DNA of 64,000 nucleotides from NCBI GenBank assembly GCA_963781555.1, contig CAWAGB010000004.1, positions 85,086-149,085 on the forward strand. The letters run 5' to 3'. How positions within the stretch are numbered: position 1 is the first letter of the stretch; every line of letters starts with the position of its first letter. The position numbers and the translations under genes were made by a program. The notes below the pieces were generated by a model. It was not told the DNA's origin. It saw nothing but the letters and a program-made list of their open reading frames with translations, and did no database searches. This document shows positions 42,610 through 52,519 of the stretch, one piece after another. The DNA comes from JAICQM01 sp963781555 (GTDB lineage: Bacteria; Chloroflexota; Limnocylindria; QHBO01).

Positions 42610-43328
42610 GCGGCCGCGGCCTCGTCGAGCAGCCACGTCGTGCGCTCGGCGTGGATGCGGCCGGCTGGCAGCTCCTCATCGCCGGCCCGGATGGCCGCGA
42701 TCTTCTCCGCCTTGTCGGCACCAGTGACCACGAACAGCACGTCGCGGGCGGCGTTGAGGAGCGGGTAGGTCATCGTCATGCGCCACGCCTCCTGGCTGGG
42801 TGCATAGGTGCCGACCACCCATCGGTCGTGCTCCTCGAGCGCGTCGCCGTCCGGGAACAGGGACGCCGTGTGCCCATCCGGCCCCATTCCCAGCCAGACC
42901 AGGTCGAAGGCGGGCGGCGCATCCCCGCGCGCGTCGAAGGCGAGGCGGATCTCCGACTCGTAGGTGAGCGCCGCGCCGTCGAGGTCCGCCGCCTCGGCCG
43001 GCATGCGGTGAATCCGGTCGTTGCGCACCCCGGGCAGATGCGCGATCAGCATCTGGTAGGCGACGCCGAAGTTGGAGTCGGGATGGTCCGGCGGCACGGC
43101 CCGCTCGTCGCCCCAGAAGAACTCGACCTTCGACCAGTCGACGGCGCGCACGCGGGGGCGGTCGAGCAGCAGCGGATAGACCTGCTTGGGGGTGCCGCCT
43201 CCGGAGAGGGCCACGCGAAAGGCGCCGCGCTCGGAGATGGCGTCACGTGCCAGCGCGACGAAGCGATCCGCGGTCGCCTCCGCGACCGCCGCCGCGGAGG
43301 GCAGGACGGTGAACTGCAGATCGCTCAT
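42606..43328 (-). CDS. pgl: 6-phosphogluconolactonase
   Basis: 240 residues, DevB/Pgl type (NagB-like fold). FRVALSGGGTPKQVYPLLL, VEFFWGDERAVPPDHPDSNFGVAYQMLI and FDLVWLGMGPDGHTASLFPDGDAL are the family's signature blocks, with the GPDGHTAS catalytic His. It hydrolyses 6-phosphoglucono-lactone to 6-phosphogluconate, the second step of the oxidative pentose phosphate pathway. The ATG overlaps the opcA stop by four bases. Confidence 0.95.
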   Translation of the reverse strand: MSDLQFTVLPSAAAVAEATADRFVALARDAISERGAFRVALSGGGTPKQVYPLLLDRPRVRAVDWSKVEFFWGDERAVPPDHPDSNFGVAYQMLIAHLPGVRNDRIHRMPAEAADLDGAALTYESEIRLAFDARGDAPPAFDLVWLGMGPDGHTASLFPDGDALEEHDRWVVGTYAPSQEAWRMTMTYPLLNAARDVLFVVTGADKAEKIAAIRAGDEELPAGRIHAERTTWLLDEAAAA

Positions 43329-44653
43329 CCGTCGTGGCCATGGGCGGCACGTGCAGCCGCCGCTTCACCGCTCGAGCGTGCGGCATCCAGGAACACGGCC
43401 GCGGCCCGCAGGGCGCTCTCGTAGACCGGCTCGTTGCGATCCACCACGAGGTCGGCGGATAGCACCTCGGCTTCGGTGATGGGCTCCATGACCACCTGCC
43501 GCAGGAGGGCCGTCATTCCGTCCGCGTTGGTGGCGACGGTCGCCAGGTCGGCCTCGCGGTCCACGATGAACTGCGCCGCGCCAGTCTCGCCGAGCGAGGC
43601 AAGCCGCACGCTCACCAGCTCGCCGGCGGGAACGTCAGGCGTCTCGACCGGCTCGATGAGCAGGTCGACCATCTCGTACCGCCCCTCGAGCTTGAGGCGC
43701 AGCCGCCCATCGGTCAGCTGGTCCACGGTCCGGTACCGGCGCCAGCCGAGCCGGGAGGCGATCCAGCCGGCATACAGCAAGGCCCCGGCGAGCGGGCTCT
43801 CGATACCCGGCGCAGCGTCTCCGTCGTCATGGGCCTTGCGCGGCCGCCTGCCCTTCGGCGGCACGGCATATCGCACGTCGAGTCGCGATAGGTTCGGCAG
43901 GTAGCGCCTGAACCGGGGGGCGTCGAAGAACTGCGCGGTCAGCTCCTGCCACCACGCCAGGCGTCGCCACGTCAGATCGCCGACCCCGCTGCGGCGGCGC
44001 ACGGTGGCGAGCCGCCGCAGCCCGACCAGCAGATCGTCAAAGTCGGACGAGTCGATGATGAGCCGATCCCCCATCTCCACCAGCTGGTCGAAGACCTGGT
44101 CGCCGAAGGGTGGGTGGCCGGGCCACCACACGTGGATCGGCAGGTCGTGGATCAGCAGCGGCGCCACGATCCCGTCGAGGTGCTCGGCCGCCTCGCCGTG
44201 CACCCCCAGCACGACCTCCTCGTAACAGACCCGCTCGTCGCCATCCGTGCTGGGGTGGCAATGGGTCGTGATCCGTGCGTCGAGGGTCGGCTCGCTCGAG
44301 TCGCGATCGGTGACGAGCACGATGGCCCGGCTCGGGTGCCGAATCCCGAGGGTGAGCATGGTGCGCACCACGCGCTCGGCGGCGGCTTCATCGACCACCA
44401 CCACGATCAGGTTGAGGACCGATGCGCGCGCGTGCGGCAGGCCCTTCTCGGTAACCCACGGCGTCTCGGTCGATCCCTCGGTGCCGATGTTCCACAGCTC
44501 GGCCAACCGCGTGCCGATGGCGTCGATCGTAGTGTCGCGCGCTTCCCAGACCGGCGTCGCCAGCGACTCTGCCTCGCCGAAGCGCATGAGGCGGCGGTGG
44601 ACCGCCTGCGTGCGTCGAGCGCGCTTCTCGTGCGTCGCGGTCCGCGGGCTCAC
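43325..44653 (-). CDS. opcA: Glucose-6-phosphate dehydrogenase assembly protein OpcA
   Basis: 442 residues. The protein matches the OpcA family of cyanobacteria and actinobacteria: ATPVWEARDTTIDAIGTRLAELWN, ASVLNLIVVVVDE, HPSRAIVLVTDRDS, VVAPLLIHDLPIHVWWPGHPPF-like core and DRLIIDSSDFDDLLVGLRRLA. OpcA activates and stabilises G6PDH. The GTG start overlaps the zwf stop (GTGA). The open frame seems to continue upstream into zwf only because of the zwf frameshift, so an apparent 987-residue fusion is not real. Confidence 0.92.
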   Translation of the reverse strand: MSPRTATHEKRARRTQAVHRRLMRFGEAESLATPVWEARDTTIDAIGTRLAELWNIGTEGSTETPWVTEKGLPHARASVLNLIVVVVDEAAAERVVRTMLTLGIRHPSRAIVLVTDRDSSEPTLDARITTHCHPSTDGDERVCYEEVVLGVHGEAAEHLDGIVAPLLIHDLPIHVWWPGHPPFGDQVFDQLVEMGDRLIIDSSDFDDLLVGLRRLATVRRRSGVGDLTWRRLAWWQELTAQFFDAPRFRRYLPNLSRLDVRYAVPPKGRRPRKAHDDGDAAPGIESPLAGALLYAGWIASRLGWRRYRTVDQLTDGRLRLKLEGRYEMVDLLIEPVETPDVPAGELVSVRLASLGETGAAQFIVDREADLATVATNADGMTALLRQVVMEPITEAEVLSADLVVDRNEPVYESALRAAAVFLDAARSSGEAAAARAAHGHDG

Positions 44654-46288
44654 GGGCGGCGCCACTCCCGTCCGTCGCGCTCGAGCAGCTGGTCTGCGGC
44701 CGGCGGTCCCCAGGTGCCGGCGCCATAGAAATGCAGCGGGCCGCCCTCGTCCGAGCTCCACGCCTCCAGGATCGGATCCAGGATCTCCCATGCCCGCTCG
44801 ACCTCGTCGTTGCGGGTGAAGAGGCTGGCGTCGCCGATCATCGCGTCGAGGAGCAGGGTCTCGTAGGCATCCGGCGAGTCGACCGCGAAGCTCGATCCGT
44901 AGCGGAAGTCCATGTTGACGCTGCGGATCTGGAGCCCCTGACCGGGCACCTTGGCACCGAAGCGCAGCAGGATGCCCTCGTCGGGTTGGACGCGAATGGC
45001 CAGGATGTTGGGCTCGATCTGCGGCATCCCGGCGCGCGCGAAGAGCGCGAGCGGCGCGCGCTTGAACTGGACGCTGATCTCCGTGGCGCGCGCCGGCATC
45101 GCCTTGCCGGTGCGGAGGTAGAACGGGACGCCTGCCCAGCGCCAGGAGTCGATGGCCAGCTTCAGGGCGGCGTAGGTCTCGGTCTGGGTGTCGGGCGCCA
45201 CTTCCGGCTCGTCGCGGTAGCTCGACCACCTTGTGACCCTCGACCCAGCCGGAGACGTACTGGCCGCGGACCGTGTTGGCCGCCACCTCGCCGGGCGCCA
45301 TCGGCTTCACCCCGCGCAGCACCTTGAGCTTCTCGTCGCGGAGGTCCTCGGCCCTGAACTCGACCGGTGGATCCATGGCGAAGACGGCCATCAGCTGCAG
45401 GGCGTGGTTCTGGACGATGTCGCGCAGCGCGCCGGTCTGGTCATAGAACTCACCGCGCCCCTCGACGCCGACCGTCTCGGCCACCGTGATCTGCACGGAA
45501 TCGATGTAGCGCCGGTTCCAGATCGGCTCGAACAGGCCATTGCCGAAGCGAAAGACGGCCAGGTTCTGAACGGTCTCCTTGCCCAGGTAATGGTCGATGC
45601 GGAAGACCTGCTCCTCGTCGAATACCGCACCGATCTCGCGGTTGAGCATCCGCGCGCTGGCAAGGTCGGCCCCGAATGGCTTCTCCACGATCACGCGCGT
45701 CCAGCCGCGACCCGTGCGCCGTCGCTCGCGTCGCACGAGGTCCGCCTCGTCGAGGCGCTCAACGATCTCCGGGTAGAGGTTCGGCGGGACGGCAAGGTAG
45801 AAGAGCCGGTTGCCGGCCGTGCCGCGATCCCGGTCGATGCGGTCGAGCCGTTTCGCCAGCTCCGCGTAGGCACGCGGGTCGTCGAGATCACCCCGGTGGT
45901 ACTCGATGTTGCGGCTGAACGAGTCCCAGATCGACTTCTTGACGGGCCGGTTGCGGCTGTACTTGTCGATGCCCTCGCGCAGGTGCTCGCGGAACGCCTC
46001 GTCGCTCATGTCGCGTCGCGCGAAGGCGACCACGCTGAACTCGGGCGGCAGCAGCCCGGAGAGCATCAGGTTGTACAGCGCGGGACCGAGCTTGCGCTCG
46101 GTGAGGTCACCGGTTGCGCCGCAGATGACCATCGTGCATGGCTCCGGCTTGCGCTCCAGGCGGAGCCCTTCACGCAGCGGATTCGGGCGCGCTGCCGACA
46201 GACGCTCCCCGGAGCGCTTCCCAGGGTCGGTGGTCGTGCTGGCATCGGGCTCGGTGACCGAGCGGGCAGGGGCTTCGCGCGTCGTCAT
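44650..46288 (-). CDS. zwf: Glucose-6-phosphate 1-dehydrogenase, frameshifted
   Basis: First oxidative pentose phosphate enzyme, making NADPH or NADH. The first frame has MVICGATGDLTERKLGPALYNL (dinucleotide-binding loop, GATGDL), RVIVEKPFGADLASARMLN (EKPFG) and FRIDHYLGKETVQNLAVFRFGN (RIDHYLGKE with catalytic His). The C-terminal part continues in another frame from YRDEPEVAPDTQTETYAALKL to the stop at 44650. One extra base near 45220-45222 explains it; corrected length 545. The ATG overlaps the gnd stop (46285-46288). Because opcA, pgl and gnd are intact around it, a sequence error is more likely than gene loss. Confidence 0.9.
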
Positions 46289-47223
46289 GCGTCCGTCGAC
46301 GGCCCCTTCTCGCGCTCGACCGCGTGGCCGCCGAACTCGTTGCGCAGCGCCGCCAGGACGCGGTCAGTGAACGAGTCGGGCTGGCGGCGGCTCCGGAAGC
46401 GCTCGATCAGGCTGAGGGTGATCACCGGTGCCGGCACGTCGTGGTCGATGGCATCGATCACCGTCCAGCGCCCCTCACCGGAGTCGTTGACGAAGCCCTT
46501 GATTGCCTCGAGATCATTCCCCTCCTTCTCGAAGGCATTGCCCGCGAGGTCGAGGAGCCACGAGCGGATGACCGATCCGTTCTGCCACATGCGGGCGATG
46601 GGGGCCAGGTCGAGGTCGTAGTCCGATGCGTGGAGGATGTCGAAGCCCTCTCCGTAGGCCTGCATGAGCCCGTATTCGATCCCGTTGTGGACCATCTTCA
46701 CGTAATGGCCGGCGCCCGCAGGCCCGCAGTGCAGGTAGCCGCCCTCGGGAGCCATGTCGCGGACCATCGGCTCGACCGCGGCGACGACCTCCGGCTTGCC
46801 GCCGATCATGGTGCAGAAGCCGACCTGCAGACCCCACACCCCGCCCGAGACGCCGAAGTCGAGCCACTCGATGCCCTTCTCGGCGAGCGCGGCGGCCCGG
46901 CGCTGCGAGTCGTGGAAGTTGCTGTTCCCCGCGTCGATGATCACGTCGCCGGGCTCGAGCACCTCGGCCAGCTGGTCGATCATGTCCTGCGTGGCGTCGC
47001 CGGACGGCACGCTGATCAGGACGTGACGCGGCGCGGCGACCATCTCCCGCAGGCGGGCGAGGGGCTCGGCAACGCTGAGGTTGCCGTCGTTCTCCGCCTC
47101 CGCCGCAAGGTCCAGGGCCACCTGCTCGGTTCGGTTCCAGGCAACCACCTGGTGTCCGCTGCGGGCGAGGCGACGAGCCATCCCGGCCCCCATGCGGCCC
47201 AGTCCGCAGATCGCGATCTGCAT
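46285..47223 (-). CDS. gnd: 6-phosphogluconate dehydrogenase, decarboxylating (short form)
   Basis: 312 residues, the short (about 300) type of Gnd rather than the 470-residue form. The Rossmann motif is IAICGLGRMGAGMARRLARSG, with VVAWNRTEQ ending the second strand; the substrate motif is LDFGVSGGVWGLQVGFCTMIGG, and the catalytic region GPAGAGHYVKMVHNGIEYGLMQ contains Lys and His. It oxidises 6-phosphogluconate to ribulose 5-phosphate and CO2. Many short forms prefer NAD; the N/R after the second strand leaves cofactor choice open. It lies 33 bases after pgi. Confidence 0.94.
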   Translation of the reverse strand: MQIAICGLGRMGAGMARRLARSGHQVVAWNRTEQVALDLAAEAENDGNLSVAEPLARLREMVAAPRHVLISVPSGDATQDMIDQLAEVLEPGDVIIDAGNSNFHDSQRRAAALAEKGIEWLDFGVSGGVWGLQVGFCTMIGGKPEVVAAVEPMVRDMAPEGGYLHCGPAGAGHYVKMVHNGIEYGLMQAYGEGFDILHASDYDLDLAPIARMWQNGSVIRSWLLDLAGNAFEKEGNDLEAIKGFVNDSGEGRWTVIDAIDHDVPAPVITLSLIERFRSRRQPDSFTDRVLAALRNEFGGHAVEREKGPSTDA

Positions 47224-47256
47224 CAGTGTCCTCCGCTGCGTGTCGGGATCACGTGC

Positions 47257-48942
47257 TCAGCGGCCGCCGAGCGCGTCGTCGATGATCGTCTCGAGGCGGC
47301 CCACGAGGTCTGCCGCGTTCGCGCCGTGGAGGCGCACCGCCCGTCGCCCGCGGCGCTGCAGCGAGGTCAGATCGCCGAGTGCCTGCGCGGCGATCAGCGT
47401 GCCGAACGTCTCGTCCCAGCCGGGAATCGGCAGGTCGCGTGACGGATCCGCGGTGAGCTGCAGGAAGAGGCCGCTGTCCGGGCCGCCCTTGTGGAGCTGA
47501 CCTGTCGAATGGAGGAAGCGTGGCCCGAAGCCAAGCGTCGTCGCCACGCCCAGGCCGTCACGGATGCGGCCACGCAGTGCGTGCAAACGCTCCTCCAGCT
47601 CCGGCTCCTGTGGCAGGTAGGCCAGGATGGCGAGATAGTCCGCCGAGCCGGCGAGGCTGAGCAGCTGCCGCACGGCACCGTCGACCGTCACCGGCGTATC
47701 GCCGAGGGGAACCGGATCCGCGTAGGCCGCAAGACCCTCCTCCGCCACCAGCGGTGCCGGCGACGGGAGGCTGCCCTGGGCGCGGAAGGTCTCGAGCAGA
47801 TCCCTGGTGGCGTCCTTCGACTCCTGCACGTTGGGTTGGTCGAACGGGTCGATCTCGAGAACGATCCCGGCCACCGCGGTGGCGACCTCCCAGCGCACGA
47901 ACTCGGCACCGATGTCGTAGGCGTCGCGCAGCTCGAGGTGCTGGCCACTGATGCCGCGCCGCGCCAGGTCATCGGCCAGGGCGCGCCACGGCGCGTCATC
48001 CTCGCCGGCCAGGCTGACGACCACGACGTAGCGATCCTCGCCATAGGCATCCGCCGCGCCGATCGGCTCGCGCACGATGGGGACGATCCCCGTGCCCGCC
48101 TTGCCGGTGCTCTCCGCGACGAGCTGCTCGATCCAGTCCGCCAGCGGCGCAAGGCGATCCGAGGTGAGGATGGTCAGCTTGTCGGCGCCGGCGCGCGCCG
48201 CCTCGCCGATTGCCGCGCCGAGCGCCAGCCCGGGGTTGTCGGTGCCCGGCCGGCGGCAAGCAGCGGCCATCTCGGTGGCGCGGTCGAGGAGTCGGCGCAG
48301 GTCGACGCCGCCGAGCGCAGCGGGCACCAGCCCGAAGACGGACAGCGCCGAGTAGCGGCCGCCCACGTCGGCGCGGCCGTCGAGGATGGCCCGGAACTCC
48401 TGCGCGCGGGCCAGCTCGGCGAGTGAGCTGCCCGGATCGGTGATGGCCACGAAGTCGAGCGCTGGCGCCTCGGCCGCCATGGCCGCGTGGAAGGCATTCG
48501 GCTCGGTGGTCGAGCCGGACTTGCTGCTGACACAGAAGATCGTCCGCGCCGCGGTCGCCCAAGAGCGGAAGCCACGCACCACGTCGGGGTGGGTGGAGTC
48601 GAGAATCCGGATTTCGAGGCCCTCCCCGAGGGGGGCGCCGCCCGGTTCGGTGAAGAGATGCGCGAACAGGTCAGGCGCCAGGGAGCTGCCGCCCATGCCC
48701 AGCACCGCGCCGCGTCGGTAGCCGTCGGCGCGAATGTCGCGAGCCAGGTGTTCGAGCTCGTCGACCCGCTCCCCCATCTCGGAGGGCAGGTCCAGCCAGC
48801 CCAGCCAGGCGGTCAGCTCGTCCGCCGACTTGCCGCTGGCGGCCCAGAGGCTGCCGTCCTTCGCCCACAGCCGCTCCGCAACCCGCTCCTGCTCCCAAGC
48901 CGCGAGTCGGGCGGCAATCGCGTCGGCCAGGGCGTCGCTCAT
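47257..48942 (-). CDS. pgi: Glucose-6-phosphate isomerase
   Basis: 561 residues. The SIS-type core contains GAVLGMGGSSLAPDLFAHL, FCVSSKSGSTTEPNAFHAAM (sugar-phosphate loop), ALSVFGLVPAALGGVDL and the late HSTGQLHKGGPDSGLFLQLT. It is the type that in other bacteria is fused to transaldolase (Tal-Pgi); here tal is a separate gene just upstream with a 4-base overlap (48939-48942), which looks like the unfused state. It interconverts glucose 6-phosphate and fructose 6-phosphate, linking the two branches of the operon. Confidence 0.93.
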   Translation of the reverse strand: MSDALADAIAARLAAWEQERVAERLWAKDGSLWAASGKSADELTAWLGWLDLPSEMGERVDELEHLARDIRADGYRRGAVLGMGGSSLAPDLFAHLFTEPGGAPLGEGLEIRILDSTHPDVVRGFRSWATAARTIFCVSSKSGSTTEPNAFHAAMAAEAPALDFVAITDPGSSLAELARAQEFRAILDGRADVGGRYSALSVFGLVPAALGGVDLRRLLDRATEMAAACRRPGTDNPGLALGAAIGEAARAGADKLTILTSDRLAPLADWIEQLVAESTGKAGTGIVPIVREPIGAADAYGEDRYVVVVSLAGEDDAPWRALADDLARRGISGQHLELRDAYDIGAEFVRWEVATAVAGIVLEIDPFDQPNVQESKDATRDLLETFRAQGSLPSPAPLVAEEGLAAYADPVPLGDTPVTVDGAVRQLLSLAGSADYLAILAYLPQEPELEERLHALRGRIRDGLGVATTLGFGPRFLHSTGQLHKGGPDSGLFLQLTADPSRDLPIPGWDETFGTLIAAQALGDLTSLQRRGRRAVRLHGANAADLVGRLETIIDDALGGR

Positions 48943-50138
48943 GCGGGGGCGAGTGCCGCGCGCTGGCTCTCGATGGACGCCAGCAGCTCGTCGAAGCTCT
49001 TGGCGAAGGAGGCGACCCCCTCGGCGATGAGCTCGTCCGTGACCGTCTTCATCGGGATGCCGAGCGCCTCGACAGCGCGCAGCGCCTGGCGCGCGTCGTC
49101 GATCCCACGGTCCAGCGTCCGCTTCAGGCGGCCATGCTCGATGAAGGCAGTGATCGTGTCCGTCGGCATGGTGTCGACGGTATCCGGACCGATGAGCTCC
49201 TCCACGTACAGCACGTCGCGGTAGTCAGGGTTCTTGGTGCTCGTGCTTGCCCACAGGCAGCGCTGGACCTGTGCCCCGGCTTCGCGCAATTCGGCGAACT
49301 CCTCGCCGGTGAAGATGTCGAGGTACGACTGGTAGGCAAGCCGTGCGTTGGCAATGGCGGCGCGGCCGCGAGCCTCGAGCGCGGCTCGCGTCCCGAGCTC
49401 GTCGAGCTGCTTGTCGATCTTTGTGTCGACGCGGCTGACGAAGAAGCTGGCCACCGACGCCAGGCGGCTGAGGTCGCCGCCATCCGCGAGGCGGCGGCGG
49501 AGGCCGGCGATGTAGGCGCGGGCCACCCGCTCGTAGACCTCGACGCTGAACATCAGGGTGACGTTGATGTTGATCCCCTCGCTGATCGCCTGCTCGATCG
49601 CCGGCACGCCGGCCTCGGTGGCGGGAATCTTCACGAGCACGTTCGGCCGATCCACGGCCTGCCACAGCTCACGGGCGCGTCGCACTGTCCCGTCGGTATC
49701 GTCGGCGAAGCCCGGCTCGACCTCGATGCTGGCGAAGCCATCGGTACCGCCGGATGCGTCGTACACCCGGCGCAGGTGGTCACAGGCATCCTTGATGTCC
49801 TGTACCTCGATCGCCTCGAAGATGCGCTGGTTGTCGGCACCACCCTCCAGCTCGCGACGGATCAGCTCGTCGTACTGCCCGGAGCCGATGGCCTTGGCGA
49901 AGATGGTCGGGTTGCTGGTCAGGCCGCGAATGCCCTTTTCGATCAGCTCTTCCAGCTTGCCGCTGTCGAGCAGCTCGCGGTCGATGAAGTCGATCCACGG
50001 GCTCTGGCCGAACTCGTCGTACAGGCGATGCAGCGGCGCGCCGTTGTTGGCGTCATCCGCACGATCGATTGCCTTGTCGGCTTCTGCCCCCTGGTCCGTG
50101 GTCGCCGCCTCGCGGCGGTCCTGCTCTGCTCCACTCAT
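48939..50138 (-). CDS. tal: Transaldolase
   Basis: 399 residues. Core motifs: GIRGLTSNPTIFAKAIGSG (family signature), VLVKIPATEAGVPAIEQAISEGININVTLMFSVE (Schiff-base Lys in VKIPAT), and ASVASFFVSRVDTKIDKQL. It has an extra N-terminal acidic tail of about 35 residues (DRREAATTDQGAEADKAIDR) not needed for the fold. It transfers dihydroxyacetone between sedoheptulose 7-phosphate and glyceraldehyde 3-phosphate. ATG 50138 has GAGGAG about six bases upstream. It starts ten bases after the transketolase stop. Confidence 0.94.
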   Translation of the reverse strand: MSGAEQDRREAATTDQGAEADKAIDRADDANNGAPLHRLYDEFGQSPWIDFIDRELLDSGKLEELIEKGIRGLTSNPTIFAKAIGSGQYDELIRRELEGGADNQRIFEAIEVQDIKDACDHLRRVYDASGGTDGFASIEVEPGFADDTDGTVRRARELWQAVDRPNVLVKIPATEAGVPAIEQAISEGININVTLMFSVEVYERVARAYIAGLRRRLADGGDLSRLASVASFFVSRVDTKIDKQLDELGTRAALEARGRAAIANARLAYQSYLDIFTGEEFAELREAGAQVQRCLWASTSTKNPDYRDVLYVEELIGPDTVDTMPTDTITAFIEHGRLKRTLDRGIDDARQALRAVEALGIPMKTVTDELIAEGVASFAKSFDELLASIESQRAALAPA

Positions 50139-50148
50139 GTCTGGCTCC

Positions 50149-52045
50149 TCATTCACGGCGTCGCGATCCGACCTCGACCGGACTGCGTCCACCGCGTTCC
50201 TGGCCCGCCAGCTCGCGAGCCGCGGTGATGATGTGACCTGCGTCGATCCCGGCGGCAGCCAGGAGCTCGGCGGGTGTGCCGGATCCCGGCATGATGCGCA
50301 CCGCCAGCTTGGTGACCCGCGCGGCACTGCCGCTCGCGGCGAGCGAGTCGAGCACGGCATCCCCGATGCCGCCCTCCGGCCAGTGGTCCTCGACGGTCAG
50401 AATGCGGCCGGTGTCCTCGGCCGCGACGCGCAGCGTCTGGGCGTCGATGGGCTTGACCGTGTAGGCATCGATGACACGAACGTTGATGCCTTCCTCGCCC
50501 AGCTGCTCGGCCGCCGTCATGGCCTCGTGCAGGGTGATGCCGGCGGCGACGACCGTCAGGGCGTCGTCATCGGTCTGGCGCAGGACACGCGATCCCCCGA
50601 TGTGGAACGTCTCGTCGGGCGCGTAGATGATCGGCGTCTTCTCGCGCGTGGTGCGCATGTAGACGATGCCGCTGCGGTCGGCCATCTGGGCCACCAGCGC
50701 GGCGGCCTGGTTCGCATCGCTGGGATAGAGGACGGTCGAACCGTGGATGGCGCGGTAGCTGGCGAGATCCTCCAGAGCCATCTGCGACGGCCCGTCCTCG
50801 CCGATGCTCACCCCGGCATGCGAGCCGGCGATGGCCAGGTTGGCGCGGCTCACGGCCGCCATGCGGACGAAGTCGTAGGCCCGCGACAGGAACGCGGCGA
50901 AGGTGGCGGCGAAGGGCTTCCAGCCGCGCACCTGCATGCCGACGGCGGTCGCCATCATCTGCTGCTCGGCGATGTAGCTCTGGAAGAAGCGCTCCCCGTA
51001 GGCTGTTCGCGAACTCCTCCGTGTACGTCGAGTTGCCGACTTCACCGTCGATGGCCACCACGTCGCCGCGGGCGGCGCCCAGCGCAACAAGCGCATCCCC
51101 GAACGCCTTGCGGGTTGCCTCCTTGGCGCCCAGCTCGTAGCGGGGCAGGCTCAGGGTGCCGCTGGCACTGAACCGATGCGGCTGCTTCGTGCTTTCGGGC
51201 TTCGGGACGTCGACATGGATGTCGCGGATCCCGCCCAGCTCGGCGATGGCGGCGTCCGGATCGGCCAGCGGCTTGCCATGGAAGCCGTTCTTGTTCGCCA
51301 CCGCGGCCACGCCCGAGCCCTTGACGGTCTTCGCAACGATCACCGTCGGCGCGCCGGTCGTCTCGATGGCCCTGGCGTAGGCACGGTCGATGGCTGCCGG
51401 GTCGTGGCCGTCGATCTCGATCGCGTTCCAGCCGAACGCCTTCGCCCTTCGCGCGTAGGAGTCGAGATCCCACTCGTGCATGGTCGGGCCGGTCTGGCCG
51501 AGGCGGTTGACGTCGATGATGGCGACGAGGTTGTCGAGCTTGTTGTAGGCGGCGTGCTCGAATGCCTCCCAGATGCTGCCCTCCGCCATCTCCGAGTCAC
51601 CGCACAGCACCCAGACGCGGTACGGCAGTCGGTCGAGCTGCTTGCCGGCGAGCGCCACGCCCACGGCGATCGGCAGACCCTGGCCCAGCGAGCCGGTCGC
51701 CACGTCCACCCACGGCAGGACCGGTGTGGGGTGGCCCTCGATGCGGCTGCCGAACTTGCGGAAGGTCAGCATCTCCGGGTCGCTGATCGCACCGGCCGCC
51801 TTGTACATCGCGTACAGCAGCGGCGACGCGTGGCCCTTGCTGAAGATCAGGTGGTCGTTGTTCGGGTTCTCGGGCGTCCCGAAGTCGTAGTGCAGGTACT
51901 TCGACATCAGCACCGCCATCAGGTCGGCGCCGGACATGGACGAGGTCGGGTGGCCGCTGCCGGCGGCACTGGAGGATCGGATCGAGTCGACGCGCAGCTG
52001 GAGGCCCAGCTCACGCCACTGCTCGAGGTCAGCCTGGGTGGTCAT
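50149..52045 (-). CDS. tkt: Transketolase, frameshifted
   Basis: Thiamine diphosphate enzyme of the pentose phosphate pathway. Frame one has SSSAAGSGHPTSSMSGADLMAVL, HLIFSKGHASPLLYAMYKAAG, GSLGQGLPIAVGVALAGK and the ThDP motif GDSEMAEGSIWEAFEHAAYNKLDNLVAIIDVN. The pyrimidine and C-terminal domains continue in another frame from AYGERFFQSYIAEQQMM. One extra base near 51004 explains the break; corrected length 631, slightly short but normal for this lineage. AGGAG precedes the ATG by about six bases. It is the first gene of the operon. A sequence error is likely because the gene is central and otherwise intact. Confidence 0.92.
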
Positions 52046-52092
52046 GCGTGCTCCTGCTCGCAAGTTGTCTGCCGGTTCGTTCGTGCACGCTC

Positions 52093-52098
52093 ATTCTA
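52093..52098 (-). promoter_or_regulatory. -10 box for the pentose phosphate operon
   Basis: TAGAAT on the minus strand, about 48 bases before the tkt ATG. The -35 region is not clear. Unlike most units here, tkt has a real leader and a Shine-Dalgarno. Confidence 0.45.
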
Positions 52099-52138
52099 CG
52101 GCCGTTGGCGCTCGACCTCGATCGTCCCGGACAGCGTG

Positions 52139-52171
52139 AACGGGCGGCCCGGTTTCCCGGAGCCGCCCGTT
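52139..52171 (-). terminator. Intrinsic-type hairpin after the zinc-ribbon gene
   Basis: AACGGGCGGC (52139-52148) pairs perfectly with 52162-52171, and the inner CCGG/CCGG extends the stem. It lies 25 bases downstream of the zinc-ribbon stop on the minus strand and ends in only two T residues. Confidence 0.65.
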
Positions 52172-52195
52172 CGGACTGAAGCGGAATCGTCGCGA

Positions 52196-52519
52196 CTAGT
52201 CGCGCATCATCCGGAAGCAGTCGGAGCAGTACACCGGTCGCGCCCCCGTCGGGCGGAACGGCACCTGGGTGTCCTTGCCGCATCGGGCGCAGACCGCGTC
52301 GTGCATCTCGCGGGGGCCGCGATCGCCGCCCCCGGAGTAGCCGCCGCCTGCGCCGTAGCTCGAGCCGCCGCCCATGGAGCGGCGCTGCGAGCGGCAGGAC
52401 CCGCATCGCTTGGGCGCCGATGCGAATCCCTTCTCGGCAAAGAAGGCCTGCTCGGACGCGGAAAAGACGAAGTCAATTCCGCAATCCGCGCAGGTGATCA
52501 CCTGATCGGTGTAGGCCAC
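52196..52519 (-). CDS. Double zinc-ribbon protein (zf-trcl plus CxxC-x17-CxxC)
   Basis: 107 residues. The N-terminal ribbon has YTDQVITCADCGIDFVFSAS...RCGSCR, and the C-terminal one has MHDAVCARCGKDTQVPF....PVYCSDCF, matching the CxxC-x17-CxxC small-domain family. Between them is a Gly/Ser/Tyr-rich linker (GGGSSYGAGGGYSGGGDRG) like RGG regions of RNA-binding proteins. A role in nucleic-acid binding is likely but unproven. The GTG at 52519 is preceded by GGGAGGG at about eight bases. Such proteins are common in Chloroflexota and candidate phyla. Confidence 0.82.
   Translation of the reverse strand: MAYTDQVITCADCGIDFVFSASEQAFFAEKGFASAPKRCGSCRSQRRSMGGGSSYGAGGGYSGGGDRGPREMHDAVCARCGKDTQVPFRPTGARPVYCSDCFRMMRD

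Noticed and set aside
43325..46288. A G6PDH-OpcA fusion protein of 987 residues
   Set aside because: The continuous frame exists only because of one extra base in zwf; the proper zwf stop and an overlapping opcA GTG are present.
50149..52045. Split (two-subunit) transketolase
   Set aside because: The two parts lie in different frames but join exactly at a conserved segment, and there is no start codon or ribosome site for a second subunit there.
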